Origin: Mariniblastus sp.
Lineage (GTDB): Bacteria; Planctomycetota; Planctomycetia; Pirellulales; Pirellulaceae
Length of the DNA stretch: 64,000 nt
Reading direction: 5' to 3'
Assembly: GCA_022447555.1 (NCBI GenBank)
Contig: JAKVBF010000009.1
Coordinates: 179,758 to 243,757, forward strand
The notes under the pieces were generated by a model, which was given only the letters and a program-made list of their open reading frames with translations, was not told where the DNA came from and made no database searches. Of the stretch, positions 43,227-52,953 are shown in pieces (the stretch's first letter is position 1; every line of letters begins with the position of its first letter). The translations under genes were made by a program, and so were the position numbers.

Positions 43227-46223
43227 ATGGGTGGAACCGTGATCCCAATTTCGTGGAATGGTTGTAGGATCGGACTGTTTGCTCTGTTTTCAGGCGTCTT
43301 GTTTCTCCATGCAGGTGCCGAGTCCGGCTTGGGCCAAACGGTTAATGATGAATACGGTTTGGCAGCAGGGTTTTATTCACGGGCTCAGTATTCGGAGGCC
43401 ATTGTTGCCTTTGAGCGGGTCATCCAGAGATACCCACAAACGGAAATGGCGGCGGTCAGCCATTTTTTCCTCGCCGAATCTTATGTGCAGGAGGAGGATT
43501 ACTCGAATGCCTACCCAGCTTATCAACAATTTCTTACCTTGATTCCTGGGCACAAATTCTCCGCGCGCGCTCAATTCAGAATGGGTGAAGCAGCTTATCG
43601 TCTCGACCGTGTCTCAGAGGCTGCAACCTTGCTCGAAGCGTTTGTAAGAGCCTATCCTTCTGACCCGCTGCATGAATTTTCATTGCCCTATCTTGGCCAG
43701 ATTCGCCTAGTGCGGAACGAACCCCAATTGGCGCAAAAGACTTTCGAACGCGCCTTAAACCGATTTCCAAAGGGTTCGATGGCGAACGAATGTCGGATTG
43801 GTTTGGCCGATTCATTGTTGGCTCAAGGCGCCGTAGATGAAGCGGTTCGGTTCTACGAATTCATCAAGACCATGAAGAACAATTCTTTTGTTGGAGAGGC
43901 TAGTCTGGCACTGGGGAAAATTTGGTTCATTCGGAACGATTTGCAGAAATCCGTCAACAACCTTGAGTTTGCCGTGGGCCGCCTAGAATCAGAGCCTAAA
44001 CAAATCGAATGCAAATACTGGCTCGCCCGATGTGCCATTGAGAGCGGGCGTTACAAGGAGGCACTGGAGGTCATACGAGGAATTGCCGATCGAACAATGC
44101 CTTCAGAGTTGAATGCCGCAATTCTTTTCGACGGAGCGATTACCGCAGTTAAATTGAATGCTTCGCAAACTGCTGAAAAGTGGCTTTCAAGACTGCAAAA
44201 CGAATGGCCGCAAACGCGTTGGGCTGAATCGGCTTTGGAAATGCAAATTGATATCGCCTATAGCCGGAAAGATTGGGCCGGCGCTCTCCAATTGGTCAAA
44301 CATTTTCTCAATGAGTACCCTGAAAGTGTTGACTGCCTAAAAATGGCGGAAATGGCTGGACGTATTCATTACCAAAATAAAGATTATGACCAAACCATTC
44401 AGATCTTTCAGAGCCTTCTCGCGAATCATCGATCAGGTGGTGAGTTTGAGAACTCGACCGATCCCGATGTCTGGAATTACTTCCTCGGTTTGGGTTTTGT
44501 CGGAAAAAAAGAATACGAAACCGCTTTTGAAATACTAGCGAAAGTCGAGCTGAGCAGTAGTGACCTCGATTTGCAATCCGCTCTGGCAATCGCTCGGGGA
44601 ACCGCTTTGGTGGGTATGGGGCGAACGACGGAGTCGATCAATCATTTGGAAAGATACTTGGCGTTACAGCCATTCGGAACGCACGCGGTTCGAGCTCGGG
44701 CTGACTTAGCCGTGGCTTATGCGAAGGAGTCGCGTTGGAATGACGTGGGACGAGTTGTCGACGAGATGGTTGACTCCCATGGCGCTCATGAGGTCACCTC
44801 AACCACATTGCACTTTGTTGCGGAAAGTGCGTTGCAAAATGAGCGGTGGGAGGATGGTGAAAAATGGTTCAGGAACCTTGTCAAGCAAGGAGTGTCAGAG
44901 GTCTACACCGTCGCCGGGCTTTCTGGACTATTTTGGATCGGTCTGGAGCGACAAGAACAAACACTGATGGACGGTTCTTTTCCCCGGTTGCTTAACGAGT
45001 TCCCCGGTCACCAACAGACTGCCGAAGCCGCCATGGCGCGAGGAGCCGTTTTTGAGGCTAATGATAAACACCTCGAAGCGGTGCAGATGTATGATTTTGT
45101 GGTGACCCATTCTGCGAACTCTGAGTTGGACGCTCGAGCCCAACTCCGCCAGGCTTACAACCTGCAAAAGATCGGTGGGCAAACGAATTTAAAACGGGCC
45201 AAAGAAATTTTACAGCTGTATGTCGACGAAGAACCAAAACAAGCCAATCGAGACGAGGCCGTCTACATGATGGGTTGGGTCTGTTTTGATTTGCAAGAAA
45301 CTTCGGAATCGCAAAAGTGCTTTAAACGTGTCATTGATGAATTTCCCACCAGTCTGTTTTGGCCGGATTCGGCCTACCGGGTGGCTGAAAAAAACGTCGC
45401 CAACGAAGAGTACGGGGTAGCTCAAGATTTGTTAACACAGGCGCTCAAACATCCGCTTACTGAGGGGTTAAAAGACAGTGTTCTCTTTTTGAGAGGGCAG
45501 GTTGCTGCCAAGCAAAAGGACTGGATATCGGTGGGTGATTCGATGGAGGTCTTAGTCAGTGAGACATCCGATCTAGGACTACTTGCCAAGGCAAAATATT
45601 GGTGGGCCGAATCGTTGTTTCAGCAAAAACGATACAAAAGGGCTGCGACTTTGTTTGACGGACTGTTCACGCAAAAAGACTTGGAAGCTGAGGGATTGCA
45701 AACTTGGATTCGTTTGAGATTGGCTCAGTGTTTGTCCCATCTAGACGATTGGAACCGGGTTTTAACGCTCTGCACGGACGAATGGGCGGAAGAGGGACGT
45801 TTTGAAGCCGAATACGAATTTGATTTTCTTATCGGGCGAAGTCATGCAGCCTTAGGTCGGCTCGAGGATGCTCGCGCGGCCTTTGCAAACGTCGTTGCCT
45901 CGGAAAAGGGTGGAACCACCGAGACTGCCGCCATCGCACAATGGAGAATCGGAGAAACGTTTTTTCATCAACAGGACTACAAGCAGGCAATCGCTGCCTA
46001 CTATCGCGTTGATTCACTTTTTAGTTATGAGCGTTGGAGAGCGGCTGCCTTGATTCAGGCTGGGAAATGTCAAGAACGTTTGGGGAATTGGAAACACGCG
46101 GTCAAGCTTTATCAGCAATTGATTAGACAATTTCCGGAATGTGAATTCCGAGACGACGCCGAACTGCGTTTGCAGGCGGCCGTGAGACAGGCTCAGGTAT
46201 CAACGAGCAGCACGAAACGATGA
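43227..46223 (+). CDS. Large secreted TPR protein of the ExbBD module
   Basis: A 998-residue exported protein built almost wholly of tetratricopeptide-like repeats. A signal peptide (residues about 1-36) is followed by units such as YSEAIVAFERVIQRYP, EAATLLEAFVRAYP, ALQLVKHFLNEYP and SQKCFKRVIDEFP, spaced about 35 residues. Such repeats bind proteins. It overlaps the following exbB-like gene by the tetranucleotide ATGA, so the two are translationally coupled. It therefore probably acts in the same envelope complex, for example as a scaffold for the toroid protein or for an outer-membrane partner. No catalytic motif is seen. Confidence 0.8.
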   Translation: MGGTVIPISWNGCRIGLFALFSGVLFLHAGAESGLGQTVNDEYGLAAGFYSRAQYSEAIVAFERVIQRYPQTEMAAVSHFFLAESYVQEEDYSNAYPAYQQFLTLIPGHKFSARAQFRMGEAAYRLDRVSEAATLLEAFVRAYPSDPLHEFSLPYLGQIRLVRNEPQLAQKTFERALNRFPKGSMANECRIGLADSLLAQGAVDEAVRFYEFIKTMKNNSFVGEASLALGKIWFIRNDLQKSVNNLEFAVGRLESEPKQIECKYWLARCAIESGRYKEALEVIRGIADRTMPSELNAAILFDGAITAVKLNASQTAEKWLSRLQNEWPQTRWAESALEMQIDIAYSRKDWAGALQLVKHFLNEYPESVDCLKMAEMAGRIHYQNKDYDQTIQIFQSLLANHRSGGEFENSTDPDVWNYFLGLGFVGKKEYETAFEILAKVELSSSDLDLQSALAIARGTALVGMGRTTESINHLERYLALQPFGTHAVRARADLAVAYAKESRWNDVGRVVDEMVDSHGAHEVTSTTLHFVAESALQNERWEDGEKWFRNLVKQGVSEVYTVAGLSGLFWIGLERQEQTLMDGSFPRLLNEFPGHQQTAEAAMARGAVFEANDKHLEAVQMYDFVVTHSANSELDARAQLRQAYNLQKIGGQTNLKRAKEILQLYVDEEPKQANRDEAVYMMGWVCFDLQETSESQKCFKRVIDEFPTSLFWPDSAYRVAEKNVANEEYGVAQDLLTQALKHPLTEGLKDSVLFLRGQVAAKQKDWISVGDSMEVLVSETSDLGLLAKAKYWWAESLFQQKRYKRAATLFDGLFTQKDLEAEGLQTWIRLRLAQCLSHLDDWNRVLTLCTDEWAEEGRFEAEYEFDFLIGRSHAALGRLEDARAAFANVVASEKGGTTETAAIAQWRIGETFFHQQDYKQAIAAYYRVDSLFSYERWRAAALIQAGKCQERLGNWKHAVKLYQQLIRQFPECEFRDDAELRLQAAVRQAQVSTSSTKR

Positions 46224-47137
46224 TCGAAACAAAAACAGGTGGAAAATTGAACAAGCCAAAATACAAATCGCTGGGATCATGGCAGAATCGAATCAATCCT
46301 ATCTATGTGTGTGCGTTTAGACCTTTGATCTTGATCTTCGTCTTCGTGGTTCTGGTCTTCGGGAAAGGGACCGCGGCCCAACAACCAACAGATGATTTAC
46401 CAGTCAATGGCTTTGATGTACCCGTGTCAACTGCTGCCGAAGAAAGCGGTAACGGAAACGTCTCGACGTCAAAGAGTTTACTGAATGTGATTGGCGGTGG
46501 TGGCCCGCTGATGATCCCGATTGCCGTGTGCTCCTTCATCTTAGTGGTGTTCGCATTTGAGCGGTTCATCAGTTTGCGAAAGGGAAGGGTGTTGCCCGGT
46601 CCTTTCACTCGAAAGTTTTTGGAACAGTTGGAAGAGGGTAGTCTCGACCAAAATCTGGCCGTTGAACTGTGTGAAAAGAACGCGAGCCCCGTCGCGAAGG
46701 TTTTTAAGGCGGGTGTTGAGAAATGGGGGCGACCCTCCGTGGAGGTGGAGCAAGCAGTACTGGATGAGGGCGAGCGCCAATCCAATCATTTGAGGAGGTA
46801 TCTCCGCCTGATTAATGGCGTTGCTACCGTTTGTCCATTGTTGGGATTGCTGGGAACCGTTTTAGGGATGATCCATGCGTTTGATGCGATTTCCACAGTG
46901 GATTCAAACCTTGTCGATCCAAAGGTAATGATTGCTACGGGGATCAGCCAAGCTTTGTTGACGACGGCGGCGGGAATGAGTGTCGCCATTCCTGCTCTGA
47001 TCTCTTTTATGTTTTTCTCAAGCCGTGTTGACCGTCGGGTGATGGAGATCGACTCCCTTGGCATGAAGGTGGTCCGCGTGATTTCGGCCGAGGCGAGGAG
47101 TCCGAGAACCAAATCAGGGTCCCGGGCGGCCGCTTAG
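46220..47137 (+). CDS. ExbB/TolQ/MotA-type proton-channel protein
   Basis: A 305-residue inner-membrane protein of the TolQ/ExbB family, which uses the proton gradient with an ExbD-type partner to move a periplasmic protein. It has an extra N-terminal membrane segment or signal (about residues 29-52), then the core: GGPLMIPIAVCSFILVVFAFERF, a cytoplasmic domain, and the two C-terminal helices in VCPLLGLLGTVLGMIHAF and ALLTTAAGMSVAIPALI. The stop is 36 bases before the exbD-like gene. It is translationally coupled to the TPR gene. Confidence 0.9.
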   Translation: MIETKTGGKLNKPKYKSLGSWQNRINPIYVCAFRPLILIFVFVVLVFGKGTAAQQPTDDLPVNGFDVPVSTAAEESGNGNVSTSKSLLNVIGGGGPLMIPIAVCSFILVVFAFERFISLRKGRVLPGPFTRKFLEQLEEGSLDQNLAVELCEKNASPVAKVFKAGVEKWGRPSVEVEQAVLDEGERQSNHLRRYLRLINGVATVCPLLGLLGTVLGMIHAFDAISTVDSNLVDPKVMIATGISQALLTTAAGMSVAIPALISFMFFSSRVDRRVMEIDSLGMKVVRVISAEARSPRTKSGSRAAA

Positions 47138-47173
47138 CCCTAAACGACAACGAGGAAGACCAAGGATGGAACC

Positions 47174-47617
47174 ATGCCTCTGAAGATAAACAAAGACGAC
47201 GAGCAATCAATCAACCTGACACCGTTGATTGATATTGTTTTTTTACTCATCATTTTTTTTATGGTGGGAACGCGATTCAGCGAGCTGAACGAGCAAGAAA
47301 AAAGTATCCAACTCGAAGTGCCACAGGTGAGCGAGGCAGTTGCGCTGACAGCCGCTCCTAAAAAACGCGTGATTAATGTTCTCCAGGACGGCACGATTGT
47401 TTTAGACAAACAGACCGTTTCTTTAAGTGAGCTGTATGACGAACTGTGCGAGACGAAAAATCAGTATCAACAGATGGGTGTGATTGTCCGTGGTGACGCG
47501 AATAGCGTCTACCAAAATGTTGCGAACGTGATCGCAACATGCAAACGCGCAGAGATCAGCGATTTGAATATTTCCGTTCGCGTGGCATCAGGGCAATCGG
47601 CATCCAGTCTGCGGTGA
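47174..47617 (+). CDS. ExbD/TolR-family protein
   Basis: A 147-residue partner of the ExbB-like protein. One N-terminal membrane helix contains the proton-path Asp20 in INLTPLIDIVFLLIIFFMV. The periplasmic domain begins after about residue 45, with VINVLQDGTIVLDK and VIVRGDANSVYQNV as its core strands. The length and order are usual. It lies directly between the exbB-like gene and the toroid gene. Confidence 0.93.
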   Translation: MPLKINKDDEQSINLTPLIDIVFLLIIFFMVGTRFSELNEQEKSIQLEVPQVSEAVALTAAPKKRVINVLQDGTIVLDKQTVSLSELYDELCETKNQYQQMGVIVRGDANSVYQNVANVIATCKRAEISDLNISVRVASGQSASSLR

Positions 47618-47720
47618 TAGTCCGCTAATTCCATTGAAAACAGATGTTATTATTCCTAGATAAATTGGTTGCGGTTGTGCAAAGACGAAATAACGACGCC
47701 CCTTTCGGGAGCCGATTGAT

Positions 47721-49727
47721 ATGATGATCGCATCCGGAACGAATTCCATATGGCAGCCGCTGGTGGACCTGTTTTCTACTCCCAGCTTGCAATTGTTTTT
47801 AATTATTGGGTTTGCAATTTTAGGCTGTACGGTGTTGTTTTTGGCGATGACACGCTGGGGGCAGTCCCGTCCCATCATGAAGTGCGTCATTCTTTCGGTG
47901 GCGGCCCATATCTTGCTGTTGGGTTACTTTTATGGAACGAACCTTATTTTTCAATATCCGGCCATTGAAAAGGGAAACTCGATGTCGGTTTCCCTAATTG
48001 GTTATGAGGTGGAAGTAGGGAATGAAGCGGAGGAACATCAAACGGTCACCGATACAGAACCATGGGATGAGGGGGTGAGTGAATTACCGATGCCTGAGGC
48101 AGATGAATTGGTGCGCCCCACCATCGAAAACGACTTAGAGGTGGAGAGAAATAAAGAAGAAATTTCTGTGCCTGGATTTGAATCAGACGAGCCCATCGAG
48201 TCGGAATGGGATGAAACGGCCCTCGATACCGACCAATCGCTTTTTGAAAAACAGTTGGCGGTTCCCTCACTTACAACGACAGAAATTGCAAAGATTGAAC
48301 CGGAAAAGGTCGAATTTCGCCGGCGCGGTGAAGGGGACGATCTCAAATCAGTGGAACCCTCGGCAGAGATTACGCCTGTTGCGACGGACCCCGCAGAACT
48401 CTCTGGGATTCAGGCCCTCGCGATTAGATCTGAGACCAATCCAGAGTTCAGCCAGGCGGCTCGCAATGAAGCGTTCTCAAGTGAGTTTGTTGTTCCGGAT
48501 GCGCAGATCGCTTCGGTGGATGATTATTTCCCGGCCAGCCCGGCATCCAAAGAATCAACGAGTCGTCCTGATGACGAGGCTGAATTCAGTTCTGCGGCAA
48601 ATCCCCCGCCACCGGTCACTCGGCCACGTCGGCTAGGTGATGGATTGCCCGTTCCCCAAATATATGAATTACGCTTGGCTGCCAATCGTGACCATGTGGC
48701 CATTGCGCGAGGCGGGTCCAAAGATACGCAGGAAGCCGTTGCTGATGCGTTGGCGTGGTTGGCAAGTCAACAAGAAGACGATGGGAGATGGAACCCAAGG
48801 ATGACCCAATCTGGGCGGGAAACGAATACGTTAGGCCATGACCGGGAAGGGGCCGGCGGCCAAGCGGATACAGGTATTACCGCGCTCGCCACCTTGGCTT
48901 TTTTAGGAGCGGGCAATACCCACCTGGAGGGTCGGTATCAGGTTTCTGTTCAACATGCGTTAGAGTATTTAATTGGCAGTCAGGCACCAGACGGAAATTT
49001 ATCGGGTGGTGCGAAGGTGTTTGCTCGAACCTATTGCCACTCAATGGCGTTACTTGCACTCAGCGAAGCGTTGGCCGTCACTGGCGATCAGCGGTTGAAG
49101 GATGCCGTGGAACGCGGGGTTAATTTTTCAGCTCGTTCTCAAAATCTGACCGATGGCGGCTGGAGATACAAGCCGGGAGATCGAGGCGATATGAGCCAAT
49201 TCGGTTGGCAGGTAATGGCAATGCACAGTGCGTCCATTGGGGGCGTTCAGGTTCCAGCCGAAACGGTTGACCGAATGCATCGGTTTCTTCATTTATGCAC
49301 ATCCGGCCCGGCACATGGCTTGGCAAGCTACCGTCCTGGCCAGGGTGTCACTTCCACGATGACGGCCGAAGCATTGGTGTGTCGGTACTTCATGAAAAAA
49401 ACGGTCAGTCGCGAGACGGTTCATGAGGCTGCACGGAAATTGATGAGTGACAGGCCACGTAACAGTCGGATTAATATGTACTACTGGTATTATGCGACGA
49501 TGGCACTTTACCATTCCGGTGACGAAAACTGGGAGGCATGGAACCGATCGCTCACTGAGACTTTATTACCGATGCAAATACGTACAGGCCCCTCCAGAGG
49601 GAGTTGGCCGCCAAATGGTTTATGGGCTGGCTATGGAGGTAGGGTCTATTCGACCGCGATGGCCACATTATGCCTGGAAGTCTATTACCGCTATCTGCCG
49701 GTAAGCGAAGTAGTGCAGGACGACTGA
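47721..49727 (+). CDS. TonB-like helix fused to alpha/alpha-toroid domain
   Basis: A 668-residue protein. Two membrane helices lie at about 23-43 and 53-72. The second contains SVAAH (Ser59, His63), the SxxxH pattern of the TonB helix that contacts ExbB. A long acidic, Pro/Glu-rich region (about 75-325) follows. The C-terminal 340 residues form an alpha/alpha-toroid: DALAWLASQQEDDGRWNP, ALEYLIGSQAPDGNL and NMYYWYYATMALYHSG are repeats of the squalene-cyclase/prenyltransferase type. No catalytic DxDD motif was seen, so it is more likely a binding than a cyclase domain. Position after exbB and exbD suggests that the proton-driven channel moves this toroid. The coupling is inferred. Confidence 0.8.
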   Translation: MMIASGTNSIWQPLVDLFSTPSLQLFLIIGFAILGCTVLFLAMTRWGQSRPIMKCVILSVAAHILLLGYFYGTNLIFQYPAIEKGNSMSVSLIGYEVEVGNEAEEHQTVTDTEPWDEGVSELPMPEADELVRPTIENDLEVERNKEEISVPGFESDEPIESEWDETALDTDQSLFEKQLAVPSLTTTEIAKIEPEKVEFRRRGEGDDLKSVEPSAEITPVATDPAELSGIQALAIRSETNPEFSQAARNEAFSSEFVVPDAQIASVDDYFPASPASKESTSRPDDEAEFSSAANPPPPVTRPRRLGDGLPVPQIYELRLAANRDHVAIARGGSKDTQEAVADALAWLASQQEDDGRWNPRMTQSGRETNTLGHDREGAGGQADTGITALATLAFLGAGNTHLEGRYQVSVQHALEYLIGSQAPDGNLSGGAKVFARTYCHSMALLALSEALAVTGDQRLKDAVERGVNFSARSQNLTDGGWRYKPGDRGDMSQFGWQVMAMHSASIGGVQVPAETVDRMHRFLHLCTSGPAHGLASYRPGQGVTSTMTAEALVCRYFMKKTVSRETVHEAARKLMSDRPRNSRINMYYWYYATMALYHSGDENWEAWNRSLTETLLPMQIRTGPSRGSWPPNGLWAGYGGRVYSTAMATLCLEVYYRYLPVSEVVQDD

Positions 49728-50065
49728 TCGATGAATCCCAAACTTGGCGGTTTTGGCCGTTGCGATTTATTTTTTGACACGTCTTGCGGCATCGATTGGC
49801 TGTATCGATCGAATCGTGGAAAGTGGGAATATTGCTGTGCCGACGTCCGATTGGCCGCCTGAATAGACGACAAAGTGGCCCGATAAGACCTAAGAAGTGC
49901 GGTTAAAATTGGCCTAACCGGAAGGGATGGTGGCTCTTCGGGCGATAACGGACGAAACATCGTCGAAACACCGATGAAAATGCTGGTAGGGTTTGACAGT
50001 AAAACGAGCCATTCTAAAATAGACGAATCAGTTCTATTCCTCAAAAATTATGATCGGGACGAGTA
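49728..50065. other. Intergenic stretch before first TatA-like gene
   Basis: About 340 bases with no supported gene. A minus-strand frame of 117 codons across it has no ribosome site or recognisable features. No terminator was identified with confidence after the toroid gene. Confidence 0.4.
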
Positions 50066-50251
50066 ATGTTTGGTCTTGGTTGGCCCGAAGTCTTAATCTG
50101 TGCCGGGGTCTTTGTGTTGCTTTTTGGCGGCGCGAGATTACCCGGGTTGATGCGCAATATGGGCCGCAGCGTCAATGAATTCAAAGCGGGCATCAAAGAG
50201 CTACCATCGGAAACACCGCCGGTTGAAGACAAGTCGGAGGAGGCTGAGTAA
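50066..50251 (+). CDS. tatA: TatA-family protein, first copy
   Basis: A 61-residue TatA/E protein, the pore-forming part of twin-arginine export in the inner membrane. One membrane helix (WPEVLICAGVFVLLFG) is followed by the amphipathic helix beginning ARLPGLMRNMGRSVNEFKAG and an acidic tail. It is short, but complete. A second TatA/B-like gene follows within 80 bases. Confidence 0.85.
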   Translation: MFGLGWPEVLICAGVFVLLFGGARLPGLMRNMGRSVNEFKAGIKELPSETPPVEDKSEEAE

Positions 50252-50327
50252 GGTGTTTTTGCCTACTTTCCGCCTTTTTGCAAGTTTTATTACGCTCCAG
50301 TCCGTTCTGCGAGATCTACAGTAATTC

Positions 50328-50651
50328 ATGTTTGGTTCCATTGGTTATCCCGAACTGATCGTCCTGGGTGTCGTCGCCATTCTTCTGTTTGGAAGTCGAC
50401 TTCCTGAGGTTGCACGTTCATTGGGAGGGTCTTACCGTGAATTCCGACGCGGGCTAAACGACTTAAAATCCAATTTTACGGAGGACATTGTGAGCCATTC
50501 TCCTGCCCCTGGGCTCCCAGATCATTTTCACGAGTATGACGATGAGAGTGAGCCAGACGGTCCGCAATTTGACCCTCCCGTCGACGAGGAAGCGGCGCAG
50601 GAGGAGCATCAGGAGATAGGCAATTCATTGCCTCCTGAAGACGATCAATAA
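50328..50651 (+). CDS. TatA/TatB-family protein, second copy
   Basis: A 107-residue Tat component with the helix [16 protein letters not shown], the hinge [13 protein letters not shown] and the amphipathic segment [13 protein letters not shown]. The tail is long, acidic and Pro-rich (about residues 55-107). It is longer than the first copy and could be a TatB-like protein, but the distinction is not clear from the sequence. tatC is not in the window. Confidence 0.8.
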   Translation: MFGSIGYPELIVLGVVAILLFGSRLPEVARSLGGSYREFRRGLNDLKSNFTEDIVSHSPAPGLPDHFHEYDDESEPDGPQFDPPVDEEAAQEEHQEIGNSLPPEDDQ

Positions 50652-50950
50652 CAGGTTCTTTAAGGCTGTTACCAACCAGCGGTCCAAGAGACGTCGGTGA
50701 ATGTTGCGATGAGGTCTTCTTGTGGATAATGAACGCCATGGAGTTGCAGTGGTAGGGTGTAGGTTCATGGCTTTGACTCGGCCTGATCGAATTCCCCCAG
50801 AAAGATCGTTTTAGGACTATGGGTTGGTGTGCGTTTTAATAAACTAAGCGTTTGGTTCGTTCTTCGTGTCCGATTTTTTGCTTAGCGCCGTACCAGTAAC
50901 GTGTCGCGTCTTGCTGTCTTCGATTAGTCTTTTCGCAGTAGTAAAAACTC

Positions 50951-52570
50951 ATGCCAGTTGGTTCCATGATCATCATTGAAGGACCTCAAGCGGGCCAATC
51001 CTTTGAGTTGCCCGTGGGAATCGTCTCGATTGGGCGAGACCAAACCAACTCGGTGCAAGTTTCCGACCCTGAAGTTTCAAGGCGGCACGCGGAATTGCAT
51101 TTTAGGGAAAGCGACTGTGTTATTGTTGATTTGGGCAGTGCGAATGGTGTATTCGTCAACGGAGAGCGGGTTAAATCGAAAGTCTTATCTACCGGTGACT
51201 TGGTTAAACTTGGGGTAACAACATTTACCTTTAGTGACGAAATAACCCTCACCCCGCCTGTGAAGAATTTGTCTCAGAAGGCGGAAGGACCGACCGGTTT
51301 TGCCCAGGGTTCAAACAACATAGGTGATACCGACGAGACGACAGCCAACTGGATTGCGCAAGCTAAAAGTAACCTTCAGCTCATGTGTGAAACCGCTTTG
51401 GCCACAAGCCATCACACAGAGGTCGATCGGTTGGTCGAACGCTTGTTGGATCTTGTCGGTTCATGGATTGATGCTGACCGTGCTTGCGTGATGCTGCGAG
51501 ACGATCCGAGTGGTGAATGGCTGGTGAGGTCGATTCGCCAAAAATCTCGAGAACCGCAAACCGACGGCTTTTCGATTCCTCCGTCAGTGATCGACTTTGT
51601 CGTCAAGAACAAGGAAGGGTTTTTTTCAGAAAACCAGCGCGAAGATGGGCGGTTTAATTTTCAATCAGATACGACTGGCGTCGAAGAACGAGCGGTGATT
51701 TGCGTTCCTATCAGAGGACGGGATTCGATATTGGGATTGATCTACGTCGATCGGTTGGTGGGTTCCAATCAAACGGGAGAAGAGAAGGAGCGGTCGCTCT
51801 TTCATTCAGATCAAATGAAGATGTTATTGGCGATTGGTCACCAAGCTGCGGTCGCGATTGAGAACACCGGTTATTACTCGTTACTGCTTGATCGCGAACG
51901 AAATATGGCGGTTGGACAGGTGATGGAATCTCTATCCCATTACATCCGAAATATCTTACAAAGTATAAATGGTGGGACCTATCTCATCGAATGCGGCCTG
52001 AAGGGCGAAGAATACGAGATGGTTGAAAAGGGCTGGCAAATGGTCCAACGGAATCAAGACAGCCTTTCGGGCTTGGTCATGGATATGTTGGCATATAGCA
52101 AACCTCGTAAGCCCAAAGCCAAACCGGGTGAATTGAAACAGCTGGTTGAGCAGGTTGTGGAAGCTTTGGCACGCCGCGCCGAGTACCGAGATGTGGTCAT
52201 CCGTACGCAAATAGAGGGTATTGAAAGCAAAACGCTTTTTGATTTCGCCCTTATAGAACGGGCCCTCCACAATTTACTCTTAGCGGCAATCAATACATGT
52301 CGCGAAGACGAACCAGGGTTTGTGAATCTTTCAGTGGATTCCAGAGATGCTTCATTTTTTGTGTCGATTGAAAATAGTGGAACCGATCTTTCGCAATCAG
52401 AAGTGGATGCGATGTTTGATCCGATGTCGGTTTATGAAACGGCCAATCTGATGGGGATCGGCTTGGCAGTCAGCCAGAGGTCCATCACGGAACATGGGGG
52501 AACGGTTCTCGCTCGCAAAACGGAGAGCGCTCAGATCCTCTTTGAAATGGTTCTGCCATTCGGCCCTTAG
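50951..52570 (+). CDS. FHA-GAF sensor histidine kinase
   Basis: A 539-residue cytoplasmic-looking kinase with no membrane helix. An FHA domain (residues 1-98; GRDQTNSVQVSDPEVSRRHAELHF) binds phosphothreonine peptides. A GAF domain follows (about 145-310), with RAVICVPIRGRDSILGLIYVDR. The phospho-acceptor His is probably His330 in ESLSHYIRNILQS. The ATPase domain has ERALHNLLLAAINT (N box) and GIGLAVSQRSITEHGG (G2 box). The usual Glu and Pro of the H box (H-E-x-x-N-P) are Tyr and Ile here. No response regulator lies nearby. Confidence 0.85.
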   Translation: MPVGSMIIIEGPQAGQSFELPVGIVSIGRDQTNSVQVSDPEVSRRHAELHFRESDCVIVDLGSANGVFVNGERVKSKVLSTGDLVKLGVTTFTFSDEITLTPPVKNLSQKAEGPTGFAQGSNNIGDTDETTANWIAQAKSNLQLMCETALATSHHTEVDRLVERLLDLVGSWIDADRACVMLRDDPSGEWLVRSIRQKSREPQTDGFSIPPSVIDFVVKNKEGFFSENQREDGRFNFQSDTTGVEERAVICVPIRGRDSILGLIYVDRLVGSNQTGEEKERSLFHSDQMKMLLAIGHQAAVAIENTGYYSLLLDRERNMAVGQVMESLSHYIRNILQSINGGTYLIECGLKGEEYEMVEKGWQMVQRNQDSLSGLVMDMLAYSKPRKPKAKPGELKQLVEQVVEALARRAEYRDVVIRTQIEGIESKTLFDFALIERALHNLLLAAINTCREDEPGFVNLSVDSRDASFFVSIENSGTDLSQSEVDAMFDPMSVYETANLMGIGLAVSQRSITEHGGTVLARKTESAQILFEMVLPFGP

Positions 52571-52953
52571 AGTTGGAATGAACGAGTTTGATCGCCTCAT
52601 TGGTTAACAAAAATATTGGGTATTTTTGCGTTATTTGTTTGGCAATATTTTACCGTTATGACGGCTAACGAAGAGGATAGTCATCCACTGGTGGCCGGTA
52701 TTTCCGTTTGTGACACCTCTATTGACTGCGGAAAATAAGGGACTGCTGAATCCCCATTCGCAGGGCGATATTAAACAAACGTGCCTCTGCAAAGGATGCT
52801 AGCACGGCTTGTTTCGACGCGAAACAGGTAGAGTTGGAATGAGCAATTCGGTAGACTCTCGGATCGTTCGGATCTCAATTCATTCAAGGTTGAAATCAGT
52901 CGCCATATCAACCGGCGAATCATAACGACATCAGTCGGATCAAGGAGGATCGG
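52571..52953. other. Intergenic stretch before DUF1571 gene
   Basis: About 380 bases with no convincing gene. It ends with the ribosome site AAGGAGG seven bases before the DUF1571 start. A minus-strand frame of 149 codons here has no recognisable features and is probably the shadow of the 5' leader. Confidence 0.4.
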
